In this document: positions 1 through 7,094 of the stretch, piece after piece
How positions within the stretch are numbered: the stretch's first letter is position 1
Layout: each line of letters begins with the position of its first letter
Assembly (NCBI GenBank): GCA_027012915.1
Contig: JALUYN010000337.1
Span: 1-12,592, forward strand
Origin: Cellvibrionaceae bacterium
GTDB lineage: Bacteria > Pseudomonadota > Gammaproteobacteria > Pseudomonadales > Cellvibrionaceae
Direction: 5' to 3'
DNA length: 12,592 nt
Made by a program: the position numbers and the translations under genes
The notes under the pieces: generated by a model
The model's input: only the letters and a program-made list of their open reading frames with translations
Told to the model about the DNA's origin: nothing
Databases searched by the model: none

Positions 1-618
1 GTATGCCAGAAGCTTGCCCGGAATGGGAGCTACCTGATATTCGCGCTCAAATCCGCCGATGCTGTTGATCTCGGTAATGCCGGGCACTTTGACCAACTGC
101 GGTCGAATGATCCAGTCCTGTACTGTACGCAGATCCTCAGCTGAGTATGGAGTGCCATCCGACTTGATCGCACCCGACTCACTCTGCACGACATAGGAAA
201 ATATCTCACCCAGCCCACTGGCAATCGGCCCAAGCTCAGGCTCAACACCAGCTGGCAGATCCGAGCGGATACCCTGCAACCGTTCACTAATCTGTTGGCG
301 CGCCCAGTAAATATCAGTGCCCTCTTCGAAGATCACAGTCACCTGCGACAAACCGTAGCGCGACAGTGAACGGGTGTAATCCAGTTTCGGAATACCCGCC
401 ATGGCATTTTCTACGAGGTAGGTAATACGCTGCTCACTTTCCAACGGCGAATAACCCGCGGCCTCGGTGTTAATCTGCACCTGAACATTGGTGATATCAG
501 GTACCGCATCAACGTTGAGCCTAGTGGCGTTATATAGGCCCAGCCCCGCCACCAGCAGCGTCATAGCCAATACCAGCCAACGCCTTCTTATGGAGAAGGC
601 GATCAATGTATCTATCAT
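1..618 (-). CDS. czcA: HME-type RND heavy-metal efflux pump, N-terminal part (CzcA/CusA family), partial
   Basis: Inner-membrane proton-driven pump of the heavy-metal efflux RND family, which moves divalent or monovalent metal ions out through a tripartite complex. Only the first 206 codons are present; the gene continues past the left edge. The ATG at 618 follows a GGGAGA ribosome site about 7 nt upstream and lies 14 nt after the adaptor stop. The visible protein has a basic start, a first membrane helix at about residues 14-30, then the family hallmark segments DAVPDITNVQVQINT, GYSPLESEQRIT, TRSLSRYGLSQVTVIFEEGTD and GPIASGLGEI of the porter domain. These match CzcA/CusA/SilA proteins and not the drug-efflux AcrB type. 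The TM4 motif that separates Zn/Co/Cd pumps from Cu/Ag pumps is outside the window. Substrate is therefore inferred from gene order (czcICBA) and the His-rich partners, which favour Zn/Co/Cd. Confidence 0.93.
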   Translation of the reverse strand, partial: MIDTLIAFSIRRRWLVLAMTLLVAGLGLYNATRLNVDAVPDITNVQVQINTEAAGYSPLESEQRITYLVENAMAGIPKLDYTRSLSRYGLSQVTVIFEEGTDIYWARQQISERLQGIRSDLPAGVEPELGPIASGLGEIFSYVVQSESGAIKSDGTPYSAEDLRTVQDWIIRPQLVKVPGITEINSIGGFEREYQVAPIPGKLLAY

Positions 619-632
619 TGCACTTCTCCCAA

Positions 633-1892
633 TCAGTGATCGTGGCTCGCGCCATCTTTGAGGACATCGGCCTTCAGTAGAAAACTGTTTTCAGTGACGT
701 ACTCGGTGCCGGGCCTAATGCCGCCCAGAACTTCGATCCATTCACCGTCAGTGCTGCCGAGCTCAACCATACGAACTTCAAAAGTGTTCCCGTACTTGGC
801 AAACACAACCGGCATCTCCCGAAAGCTCTGAATTGCAGTTTTGCGCACCGCCAATGGCACCTGGCGGCGCTCAACCAACACTTCACTTTTGACATGCATT
901 CCGGGTCGCCAATGGCCATCGGCGTTATCAATCACTGCTCGTGTGCGAGCGATATGTCCGCCCGTCATTTTGGGTGCCACATACGTAATCACCCCTTCGG
1001 CAACTTCGTGTTGATGCAGGTCCCGCACCTTAACCGGCTGACCCTTGGCAACCTTTTCAATACTTTCCGGGAAGGCCGACATTTCCACCCAGACAGTGGA
1101 GAGATCCACAACTTCAAGTAGCGTTCCCACATCTGCGCGGTCGCCCTGATTCACAAAGCGCTCACTGACCTCACCCGCCGTTGGGCTGTTAATGGAATAG
1201 GTCTGCAAGGTATCGGTATTGGTCAGGGTCAATAGTCGCTGCCCTTTTGCAACGCGATCGCCCACCTGGACGTGAACCTGTTTAACCAAACCTGGGTAAG
1301 GCGCGTTTATGCGAAATCGATTGTCATCAGGGATTTCAATAACGCCAAACAACGTATCGGTAAACGTCATTTCAACCGGCTCGATACGCTCGACCACCAA
1401 CGCCGCTAATTGTTGTTGACGCTCGCTGATTGTAGAGCGCCCCTCGTGGCTCTCATAATGCCAATGGTGTTCTTTGCCCTCAAAGGATGCCTTCACTGAA
1501 ACATCGTATGAATGAGGCTCGCGAATTACCTGATTGCCGAGAAGGTAGTTTCCCTCGCGACTGAACTGGAGTGTGTCCTGCTCACCGCCAAGGCGATCAA
1601 GAGTAACTTCCACCTGCCACAGCGATGGATCAATTGGCTGACCATGATCGTATGCGTAAAGACGCATTTCCGGCGGAATACCTGATTCATAGATAGTCAG
1701 CTCAACCGAGAAATCTCCTTCGACAAGAAGTTTGCCGCCATTGGGGCCTTTGGCCTCTTCCACCAGTTCGGCAGCGTGATCGTCGTGGCCGTGACCATGA
1801 CCACTTCCGGCACTAACGATTGAAGAAAAACTCAGGCTCCCCAACAAAGCGGTAACAGCCACGGCACTTTGCATAGCAATTAATAATTTCAT
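633..1892 (-). CDS. czcB: Periplasmic adaptor (membrane fusion) subunit of heavy-metal RND efflux, CzcB-like
   Basis: Links the RND pump to the outer membrane channel and may deliver metal to it. The 419-residue protein starts at an ATG preceded by AAGGA 6 nt away, 16 nt after the czcC stop. A signal peptide spans about residues 1-28 (ends VSA). A His cluster GHGHGHDDH follows at 31-39, and the C-terminus ends SHDH, both likely metal ligands. Residues about 48-150 form the extra N-terminal beta domain found in CzcB-type adaptors, with another His patch EHHWHYESH at 141-149. The biotinyl-lipoyl halves are at about 194-224 (GLVKQVHVQVGDRVAKGQ) and 233-263 (SPTAGEV, NQGDRADVGT), followed by beta-barrel and membrane-proximal domains to 410. 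The two lipoyl halves are joined by only about 8 residues, so the usual long alpha-helical hairpin seems absent. Metal specificity is inferred, not shown. Confidence 0.92.
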   Translation of the reverse strand: MKLLIAMQSAVAVTALLGSLSFSSIVSAGSGHGHGHDDHAAELVEEAKGPNGGKLLVEGDFSVELTIYESGIPPEMRLYAYDHGQPIDPSLWQVEVTLDRLGGEQDTLQFSREGNYLLGNQVIREPHSYDVSVKASFEGKEHHWHYESHEGRSTISERQQQLAALVVERIEPVEMTFTDTLFGVIEIPDDNRFRINAPYPGLVKQVHVQVGDRVAKGQRLLTLTNTDTLQTYSINSPTAGEVSERFVNQGDRADVGTLLEVVDLSTVWVEMSAFPESIEKVAKGQPVKVRDLHQHEVAEGVITYVAPKMTGGHIARTRAVIDNADGHWRPGMHVKSEVLVERRQVPLAVRKTAIQSFREMPVVFAKYGNTFEVRMVELGSTDGEWIEVLGGIRPGTEYVTENSFLLKADVLKDGASHDH

Positions 1893-1908
1893 GATAATTC
1901 CTTATGGC

Positions 1909-3192
1909 TTACTGGCTGCTTAACAGAGACTGGCCGGTAAGACGCTCCAGCTCCATAAATTGCAAGAAAATCAGACTTTGCGTTTCAATCAATTCGCGCT
2001 GCAAGTTGAACAGTTCTGATTGCGCGTCCACCCACTGCAACACGCTGTAACGCCCCTTGCGATAACCTGCTTCAGTATCACGCAGCAGCTGTTGCGCCTG
2101 CGGCAATACCCGGTTGGCAAGCTCTCCGGCATAATTAAAGTGATTGGTCAGTGACTGTTGAATGTCGAGCAGAGACAGCTCGAGTTGTTGGCGGGAGTAC
2201 TGTAATTGCTGATCGGCCAAGGCCTGTCTGGCCTGGGCTTCTGCGATGTACCCCCGATTGGGGTTTTCAAAGTACAGTGGCATTGACGCACTTAACACCA
2301 GCGCCTGATCACTGGTTCGCTCGAAATAGCGCACACCTATGCCAACATCGAGATTGGCTCTCCCTCGAGCCTTCTCCAATAACAGTTGACTGTCCGCCAC
2401 TCGCTGCACGTTCAATGCGCGCGCGTACTCGGGAGCATCCTCCAGCGACCGCGAGAGCGCTTCAACATCGGGCACATCCGGAATATCTGCCAGGTTACCC
2501 GCGACGCGGACGAAATCCGGCTTTGCCATCCACAGCGCAGACAGTTGTTGTCGCGCCCGCTGTTGTTGTCCATCAATACGCGAGGCCAATGCCACAGAAT
2601 GAGCCAAACGCAGTTGCATCTTGGAGACATCTGCCTGCCCCGTTGCTCCAGCGCGGGCGCGCTGTCGAACCACTTCCAGTGCCTGCCGTTCTGTATCAAC
2701 GCGTTTTAGTGTAAGCGCCTGCAATGCCTGCAGGCGCAGCAGCTCGTAGTAGCGACCAGTAGCAGAGGACAGAATGTCGAGGCGTTGTATTTCATAGTCC
2801 GCCTGGAGAGCTTGGGACTTGGCATCAGCCACGGCCAAACGACTTTGACGTTTGCCACCCAGCTCCAGGGTCTGCCCCAAGGTGAGAGTAAACTCAGCCT
2901 GATCCGAACCGGAATAATCTCCGCTCCCGGCTATGTTGGCCACTTCCATTCCGAGTTTTGGCGCCGGGCTTAACTCAGCCTGCAACAACTGTGCATCGCT
3001 GATTCTCACATAGTAGGGAAACGCCTGAAGAAGCGAGTTCTTCTCCAAGGTCCGCTGTAACGCGATATTTAGATTTAGGGTTTTGTCGGGAGACTCCAAC
3101 GCCAGAGCGTTGCTCATACTTCCCAATAGCAGGCATACGCCCACCGCACCCGCACTGCAAACACGCAGCGCAGATAGTGATATTGCTTTCAT
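1909..3192 (-). CDS. czcC: TolC-family outer membrane factor of heavy-metal efflux, CzcC-like
   Basis: Outer membrane channel of the tripartite metal exporter. I chose the ATG at 3192 over an upstream GTG at 3240 because a GGAG lies 9 nt before it and a clean signal peptide begins there (MKAISLSALR, cleaved after about residue 31, NALA). This gives 427 residues, normal for CzcC. The mature protein is helix-rich with two outer-membrane-efflux repeats. The segment LTLGQTLELGGKRQSRLAVA is the characteristic CzcC signature in the first repeat. A second periplasmic region near the C-terminus carries the YRKGRYSVLQWVDAQSEL type motif seen across TolC/CzcC proteins. No lipobox is evident at either early Cys, so lipidation is not supported. 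It is the second gene of the operon, 86 nt after the small His-rich gene and 16 nt before czcB. Confidence 0.93.
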   Translation of the reverse strand: MKAISLSALRVCSAGAVGVCLLLGSMSNALALESPDKTLNLNIALQRTLEKNSLLQAFPYYVRISDAQLLQAELSPAPKLGMEVANIAGSGDYSGSDQAEFTLTLGQTLELGGKRQSRLAVADAKSQALQADYEIQRLDILSSATGRYYELLRLQALQALTLKRVDTERQALEVVRQRARAGATGQADVSKMQLRLAHSVALASRIDGQQQRARQQLSALWMAKPDFVRVAGNLADIPDVPDVEALSRSLEDAPEYARALNVQRVADSQLLLEKARGRANLDVGIGVRYFERTSDQALVLSASMPLYFENPNRGYIAEAQARQALADQQLQYSRQQLELSLLDIQQSLTNHFNYAGELANRVLPQAQQLLRDTEAGYRKGRYSVLQWVDAQSELFNLQRELIETQSLIFLQFMELERLTGQSLLSSQ

Positions 3193-3278
3193 AGGATATA
3201 ACTCCGCAAACCAGTGCGGCACAGTCAATAGCTGAGGCACGCGCCAGTGTTAAAGATAAGATTTAACGGTTTGGGAGA

Positions 3279-3674
3279 TTAGGTGTTTGGCGGGGGGACT
3301 GCGGGCTTGTAGTGCAGCCCCACATAGAACAATTGATAAAAACAGCTTAGATCGCTGCGCTCAACAAAATTGAAAGCGTCTATATCAAACGGCAAGCTGC
3401 TGTGATCACCGCTGAGGTGAATATGCGCAACGCCTTCGTGATCGTGATCAGCTTCCGTAGAATTGTCTTGCGACTCAGCGTAGACATCGTGCCAGGGGAG
3501 ATCATGAAAATGCTCGTCGTCCGTCAGCTCACCCCCTACATGAATATGAGGCACTTCGAACTGACTGTGTTTTTCCACGGATACATGAGATGTCGCCATC
3601 GCGCTGACAAACAGCGAATGGAGCATCAATATAATCAACAGCAATAGGGATTTCTTAGCCAAGATCACTTCCAT
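3279..3674 (-). CDS. Small His-rich secreted protein at the czcI position (putative periplasmic metal-binding/regulatory protein)
   Basis: 131 residues from the ATG at 3674; a TTG at 3683 in frame is an alternative start, and neither has a strong ribosome site. Residues about 5-27 are a basic-hydrophobic signal segment (AKKSLLLLIILMLHSLFVSA). The mature part holds about 12 His among roughly 65 residues, in clusters PHIHVGG, DEHFHD, PWH, DHDH, AHIHLSGDH; the HIH-x-x-G unit occurs twice. The C-terminus ends in a Pro-rich tail (AVPPP) after an aromatic stretch. Small secreted His-rich proteins ahead of czcCBA are known as CzcI, which affects expression of the efflux genes in Cupriavidus. The position and composition support that role here, but I cannot demonstrate homology by reading alone. 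It probably binds Zn, Co, Cd or a similar ion in the periplasm. Confidence 0.78.
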   Translation of the reverse strand: MEVILAKKSLLLLIILMLHSLFVSAMATSHVSVEKHSQFEVPHIHVGGELTDDEHFHDLPWHDVYAESQDNSTEADHDHEGVAHIHLSGDHSSLPFDIDAFNFVERSDLSCFYQLFYVGLHYKPAVPPPNT

Positions 3675-3684
3675 ACTCAACAAT

Positions 3685-3716
3685 CGGTGAGTACCCCAAG
3701 ATTGGTTTACTCACCG
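3685..3716. promoter_or_regulatory. 9-bp perfect inverted repeat upstream of the metal efflux operon (possible operator)
   Basis: CGGTGAGTA at 3685-3693 and its exact complement TACTCACCG at 3708-3716 are separated by 14 bases. The dyad lies 11 nt upstream of the ATG of the His-rich gene and just downstream of a possible promoter, so it would cover the start of the transcript. It could be a repressor operator or a leader hairpin. A terminator for the upstream AraC gene is less likely, because no T-run follows on the minus strand. Confidence 0.45.
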
Positions 3717-3723
3717 GGACGCC

Positions 3724-3753
3724 AGTCTAATCGTTATGCCGGTTCAAACGCAA
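3724..3753 (-). promoter_or_regulatory. Candidate sigma-70 promoter for the czc-type operon
   Basis: On the minus strand a TTGCGT box (3753-3748) is followed after 18 bases by TAGACT (3729-3724). Each resembles the -35 and -10 consensus only partly. Transcription would start near 3716, at the first arm of the inverted repeat. This is weak, position-based evidence. Confidence 0.3.
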
Positions 3754-3776
3754 ACGCTCGTTACGGTTTTAGTCTG

Positions 3777-4844
3777 TCAGGGTCGAGTTCTTGATGAGTG
3801 CGCACGTTTTAACTCAGAGGGGGTTAGTCCGTACTGGCGTTTAAACGCCAACTGAAAATTGGAGACGTGGCTGTATCCGGCCAGGTAGGCTGCCTCACCA
3901 ATGCTCAGTCCTTCAACTGCCAACGCCCTCTTGGCCAGATCCAATCGCCTCAAGCGCACATACTCGATCACAGTCATTCCCAAAGCTGATTTGGCCTGAC
4001 GCTGAAGCGTGCTAACACTGGTATTCAGCGCCTTGGCAAGCACTGCCAAAGAACAGTCCTCCTGCAAACGCTGATCGATCACTTGCTTTAGCCGCCACTC
4101 GAGCCCCGCTGACTCCGCCCGAACAGCCTCAACAGTGTGGTTCTGCATTCGAATATTGGACAACAGGGATTCAAGACAAGTACCCACCAAATTCATGGTC
4201 ATAGACTCAACCCGCAATTGGTGCTCGAGATCGAACTCACGTTGCCAATCTATCGCCATTAGCTTCTTAGCTAACTGTACTTGCGCGTCATCGGCCCGCC
4301 AGGACATCACTTGAGGGGAGCTTTGAAAGATTCGATCAAAGTCGGAAAACTGCCTGCTATTGCGTGCTCGATGCCTAAGCCACTCGTAGCTTACCGAGAC
4401 ATTGAGCTTGCGAACTTTCCGCCCTTCACTCAGAGTGCGAGTCATCACCTCTGGACGACTCATCAACAGAGCAGAACACTCTGCACCACCCTTGTGGTTT
4501 GCTATTTGAAAGCGCTGGCCACCAATACTGAACTCGATGCAGCCCGAAAACACCAAATTGAAACTGACGCCAGGCTTTAGTTCGATTGAGTTTTCCAAAT
4601 CCTGTAGCTCACGCACATCAGCGCCATGTATGGCAATGCCATCGCTCAGTTCCTGATAGAAGAACCTGCCTTCCATTACGTCCGCATTAGGTTGTGCGGC
4701 GCGCACCCGGTGAAGGCTTCCCGTTTTCTCACTCAGCCGATTCAGCTCACTGACCTCAATCAGCTTTCGAGTACTAGTCTGCGTCAAGGTGCCCTCCGCT
4801 GTATCAAATTGGCGATTTCCAATAACACTCTGACGATCCTGCAT
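3777..4844 (-). CDS. AraC-family transcriptional regulator, PchR-like (iron-uptake type)
   Basis: 355-residue regulator. The C-terminal AraC DNA-binding domain is clear: first helix-turn-helix at about 266-290 (SLAVLAKALNTSVSTLQRQ) and second at 314-345 (SIGEAAYLAGYSHVSNFQ, then FKRQYGLTPSELKR). The N-terminal half (about 60-180) resembles the effector domain of PchR-type regulators, with a beta-rich segment around SFNLVFSGCIEFSIGG. In that group the regulator senses an imported siderophore and activates the matching receptor. It is transcribed divergently from the TonB-dependent receptor, with an 89-nt shared intergenic region holding a Fur box, so iron control and activation of the receptor are likely. 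The ATG at 4844 has only a weak purine-rich ribosome site. An N-terminal extension of some 50 residues has no recognisable domain. The effector is unknown. Confidence 0.88.
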   Translation of the reverse strand: MQDRQSVIGNRQFDTAEGTLTQTSTRKLIEVSELNRLSEKTGSLHRVRAAQPNADVMEGRFFYQELSDGIAIHGADVRELQDLENSIELKPGVSFNLVFSGCIEFSIGGQRFQIANHKGGAECSALLMSRPEVMTRTLSEGRKVRKLNVSVSYEWLRHRARNSRQFSDFDRIFQSSPQVMSWRADDAQVQLAKKLMAIDWQREFDLEHQLRVESMTMNLVGTCLESLLSNIRMQNHTVEAVRAESAGLEWRLKQVIDQRLQEDCSLAVLAKALNTSVSTLQRQAKSALGMTVIEYVRLRRLDLAKRALAVEGLSIGEAAYLAGYSHVSNFQLAFKRQYGLTPSELKRAHSSRTRP

Positions 4845-4887
4845 ACCAATCTCTGTCCAATCGCCACCGTGACAAGGTTAAAATAAT

Positions 4888-4902
4888 TGATAATCATTCT
4901 CA
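4888..4902. promoter_or_regulatory. Fur box
   Basis: TGATAATCATTCTCA matches the 7-1-7 Fur consensus TGATAATNATTATCA at all but one position of the two heptamers. It sits between the divergent AraC regulator and the TonB-dependent receptor, 31 nt before the receptor start. AT-rich promoter-like sequence surrounds it, though I could not assign a clear -10. Iron-dependent repression of the receptor, and perhaps of the regulator, is the expected outcome. Confidence 0.82.
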
Positions 4903-4933
4903 ACGAATAAATAACGCGAGGGTTAACTCCACC

Positions 4934-7039
4934 ATGAAACACACGCGCAACCTGAACCTGCTTGCTCTGGGCATCGCCGTGGCGAACGTCAGCTCAATGG
5001 CTTACGCCAACAACGCTTCCCCTATGGAAGAAGTTGTCACCTGGGGCACAGAAGTGCGAGCTTCCTCCATCAAGATTGATGAAAAGGCTATGGCGATCAA
5101 ACAGGCCGATCATATCAGCGATCTATTGCGCGAGATTCCCGGGGTCGATGTGGGTGGCGCCCACTCTCTGAACCAGCGCATTACCATTCGCAGCATGGAT
5201 GACAAGGACCTCAAGATCTCCATCGACGGCGCCAATCAAAATACCTACATGTACCACCACATGGGCAACCTGCAGATCCACGCCGATATTCTCAAGTCCG
5301 TCGATGTGGAAATTGGCACCAACTCGGTAATTAATGGCGGCCTGGGTGGCGCCGTGCGCTTTGAAACCAAAGACGCCGAGCAGCTGCTCAAAGACGGCCA
5401 ACAGTTCGGCGGCCGGGCACAGGCTTCCTACGGTGACAACTCCGGCAACAGCATTGCGATTACCGGTTTTGGCAAAATCACCGATAACGTTGACTTCTTG
5501 CTGTACCACAACGATGTCAACAAGGATAACTACGAAGTCGGTGGCGGCAAGATTAAGGACGCCAATGGTGTAGAAGTTCCGGGTACCAACGGTGAGGTGA
5601 AAGGACTGGAAGGCGATGTCAAAGATACCTTGTTTAAGCTGGGCTGGGATATTACCGACAGCCAGCGCATCAAACTCGGCTATGAAACCTACGAGGACAA
5701 GGGCAACTACAGCTACCGTCCGGATATGGGTCTGGCCACCGACGTTGCCATTGGTATCGCCCTCGACGCGCCACTGGTGTGGCCAACAGAATTTACCCGC
5801 GACACCCTGACGCTGAACTATGAAGCCGAATTCGGCAATACTTTTGTACGTGCCTCACTGTTTGACAATCAGAGTACGCTGGAGCGAGACGAGAGCGCCT
5901 GGCAGAACAGCACCGCAGTGATTCGCGGCACTCCGGCATCTGATTCCTCAGCGATTATCACCGGTGACGCGGACAACCAGGGTTTGAATCTGCTGATCGA
6001 AACCGGGCTGGACAATCACACCTTCACCTATGGTTTGGAACACGTTAAGTACGACACCAGATACCAGGCCCGCTACGTTTTTGGCGCCAATGCAGGCACC
6101 ACTGTGAGCAGTTCAGAAGAAGCCACCAATATCAGCCTGTTTATTCAGGACCGCATCCAGCTAACCGACCAGTTGGCGCTGATTCCCGGTATTCGCTATG
6201 ACGAGTCTGACGTTGATTCGGCCACTGTCGATAAGAGCTACGACGATATCTCCGGCGCCTTCGCTGTAGAATATCAGGTGAACGACAACCTGCTGTTGAA
6301 AGCCAGCACTACACAGTTGTTCAAGGCCCCCGAAGTGGCTGAAGTATTTGTTGGAGCAGGTCTCGGAGACACCCCAAATCCGGATATCAAAGCCGAAACA
6401 GGCACCAACACCGAGCTGTCACTGGCCTACGAAGATGCCGTACTCGGTGCCGATAAATTTGCCTTTGGTTTCACCGTATTCCAGACCGATATCGACGACT
6501 ATATTTACGACTATGCGGGTCGTAACTTCAAAGACAATGTTGGTGATATGGAGCTCGAGGGGTACGAAGTCTACTTCAGCTACGACATCGGCAACCTGAA
6601 AACCCTACTGACTTTTTCCGACGCCGAAAGTGATCTGAATGCCAATGCCGACTATGCCGCGCTGGACGGTGCACGCATCGATCGTCAACAGGGCGATACC
6701 ATTAGCCTGAACATCGACTACCACGTTGAATCTCTCAATCTGGATCTGCACTGGGGCATCCTCAGCGTGGATGATGTGTCCGCCGACCTCGATCTGGATG
6801 GCGCCAGCCTGGACAACGCCAAAGACAGCTTTACCGTACACAACGTTTCGGCTCGCTGGCAGCCAGAAAGCTTGAACGGACTGAGTCTAACCGTTGGCGT
6901 AGACAATCTATTCGACAAGTACTACGCGTCACAATCATCTCGCACTGGCACCTCGTTCCATCCGCTGTTCGGTCAATTATATCTGCTGGACTACGAGCCA
7001 GGCCGCAATATGAAACTGACCGTTTCCTATGACTTTTGA
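4934..7039 (+). CDS. TonB-dependent outer membrane receptor (iron-complex or heme uptake)
   Basis: 701-residue gated outer membrane transporter energised by TonB-ExbBD. The ATG follows a GAGGG ribosome site 11 nt upstream. A signal peptide ends at residue 25 (SMAYA). A TonB box is visible at 32-38 (EEVVTWG). The plug domain spans about 45-150, with DLLREIPGVDV, IDGANQN and GGLGGAVRFETKD motifs. The remainder is a 22-strand barrel ending in the C-terminal aromatic VSYDF. A LFKAPEVAEVF segment near residue 461 resembles the FRAP region of heme/hemoglobin receptors, and GVDNLFDKYYASQ is typical of the last strands. The plug carries an unusual Met/His cluster at 106-116. An Asp-rich turn (DLDLDG) lies near the C-terminus. 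Fur box, adjacent PchR-like regulator and downstream PepSY gene all point to iron uptake, but siderophore, heme or another metal complex cannot be decided. Confidence 0.93.
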   Translation: MKHTRNLNLLALGIAVANVSSMAYANNASPMEEVVTWGTEVRASSIKIDEKAMAIKQADHISDLLREIPGVDVGGAHSLNQRITIRSMDDKDLKISIDGANQNTYMYHHMGNLQIHADILKSVDVEIGTNSVINGGLGGAVRFETKDAEQLLKDGQQFGGRAQASYGDNSGNSIAITGFGKITDNVDFLLYHNDVNKDNYEVGGGKIKDANGVEVPGTNGEVKGLEGDVKDTLFKLGWDITDSQRIKLGYETYEDKGNYSYRPDMGLATDVAIGIALDAPLVWPTEFTRDTLTLNYEAEFGNTFVRASLFDNQSTLERDESAWQNSTAVIRGTPASDSSAIITGDADNQGLNLLIETGLDNHTFTYGLEHVKYDTRYQARYVFGANAGTTVSSSEEATNISLFIQDRIQLTDQLALIPGIRYDESDVDSATVDKSYDDISGAFAVEYQVNDNLLLKASTTQLFKAPEVAEVFVGAGLGDTPNPDIKAETGTNTELSLAYEDAVLGADKFAFGFTVFQTDIDDYIYDYAGRNFKDNVGDMELEGYEVYFSYDIGNLKTLLTFSDAESDLNANADYAALDGARIDRQQGDTISLNIDYHVESLNLDLHWGILSVDDVSADLDLDGASLDNAKDSFTVHNVSARWQPESLNGLSLTVGVDNLFDKYYASQSSRTGTSFHPLFGQLYLLDYEPGRNMKLTVSYDF

Positions 7040-7062
7040 TAGCTGCCCTTGAGAGCCTAGAA

Positions 7063-7094
7063 GCCTGCCGGGAAACCGGCGGGCTTTGCTGTTT
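7063..7094 (+). terminator. Hairpin with short T-run between receptor and PepSY gene (terminator/attenuator)
   Basis: GCCTGCCGG (7063-7071) pairs with CCGGCGGGC (7076-7084) through 9 pairs, one of them U-G, closed by a GAAA tetraloop. TTTGCTGTTT follows. The stem is strong but the T-run is interrupted, so partial termination with read-through is likely. It ends directly before the ATG at 7095, and the distal arm GGCGGG is the only ribosome-site-like sequence there, so it may also limit translation of the next gene. Confidence 0.75.

Noticed and set aside
2151..2714. 187-codon plus-strand reading frame opposite czcC
   Set aside because: It is antisense to a well-supported CzcC with family motifs, has low-complexity Pro/Arg/Ala content, and shows no recognisable domain.
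3033..3240. Longer czcC starting at the GTG at 3240
   Set aside because: The extra 16 residues would precede a textbook signal peptide, and the ATG at 3192 has its own GGAG ribosome site.
3249..3267. GTTAAA/TTTAAC short inverted repeat between the His-rich gene and czcC
   Set aside because: Only 6 AT-rich pairs with a 7-base loop; too weak to call a terminator or regulatory element.
5123..5509. 128-codon minus-strand reading frame within the receptor gene
   Set aside because: It is antisense to the plug domain and its composition (Val/Ala/Gly-rich) fits a codon-bias shadow.
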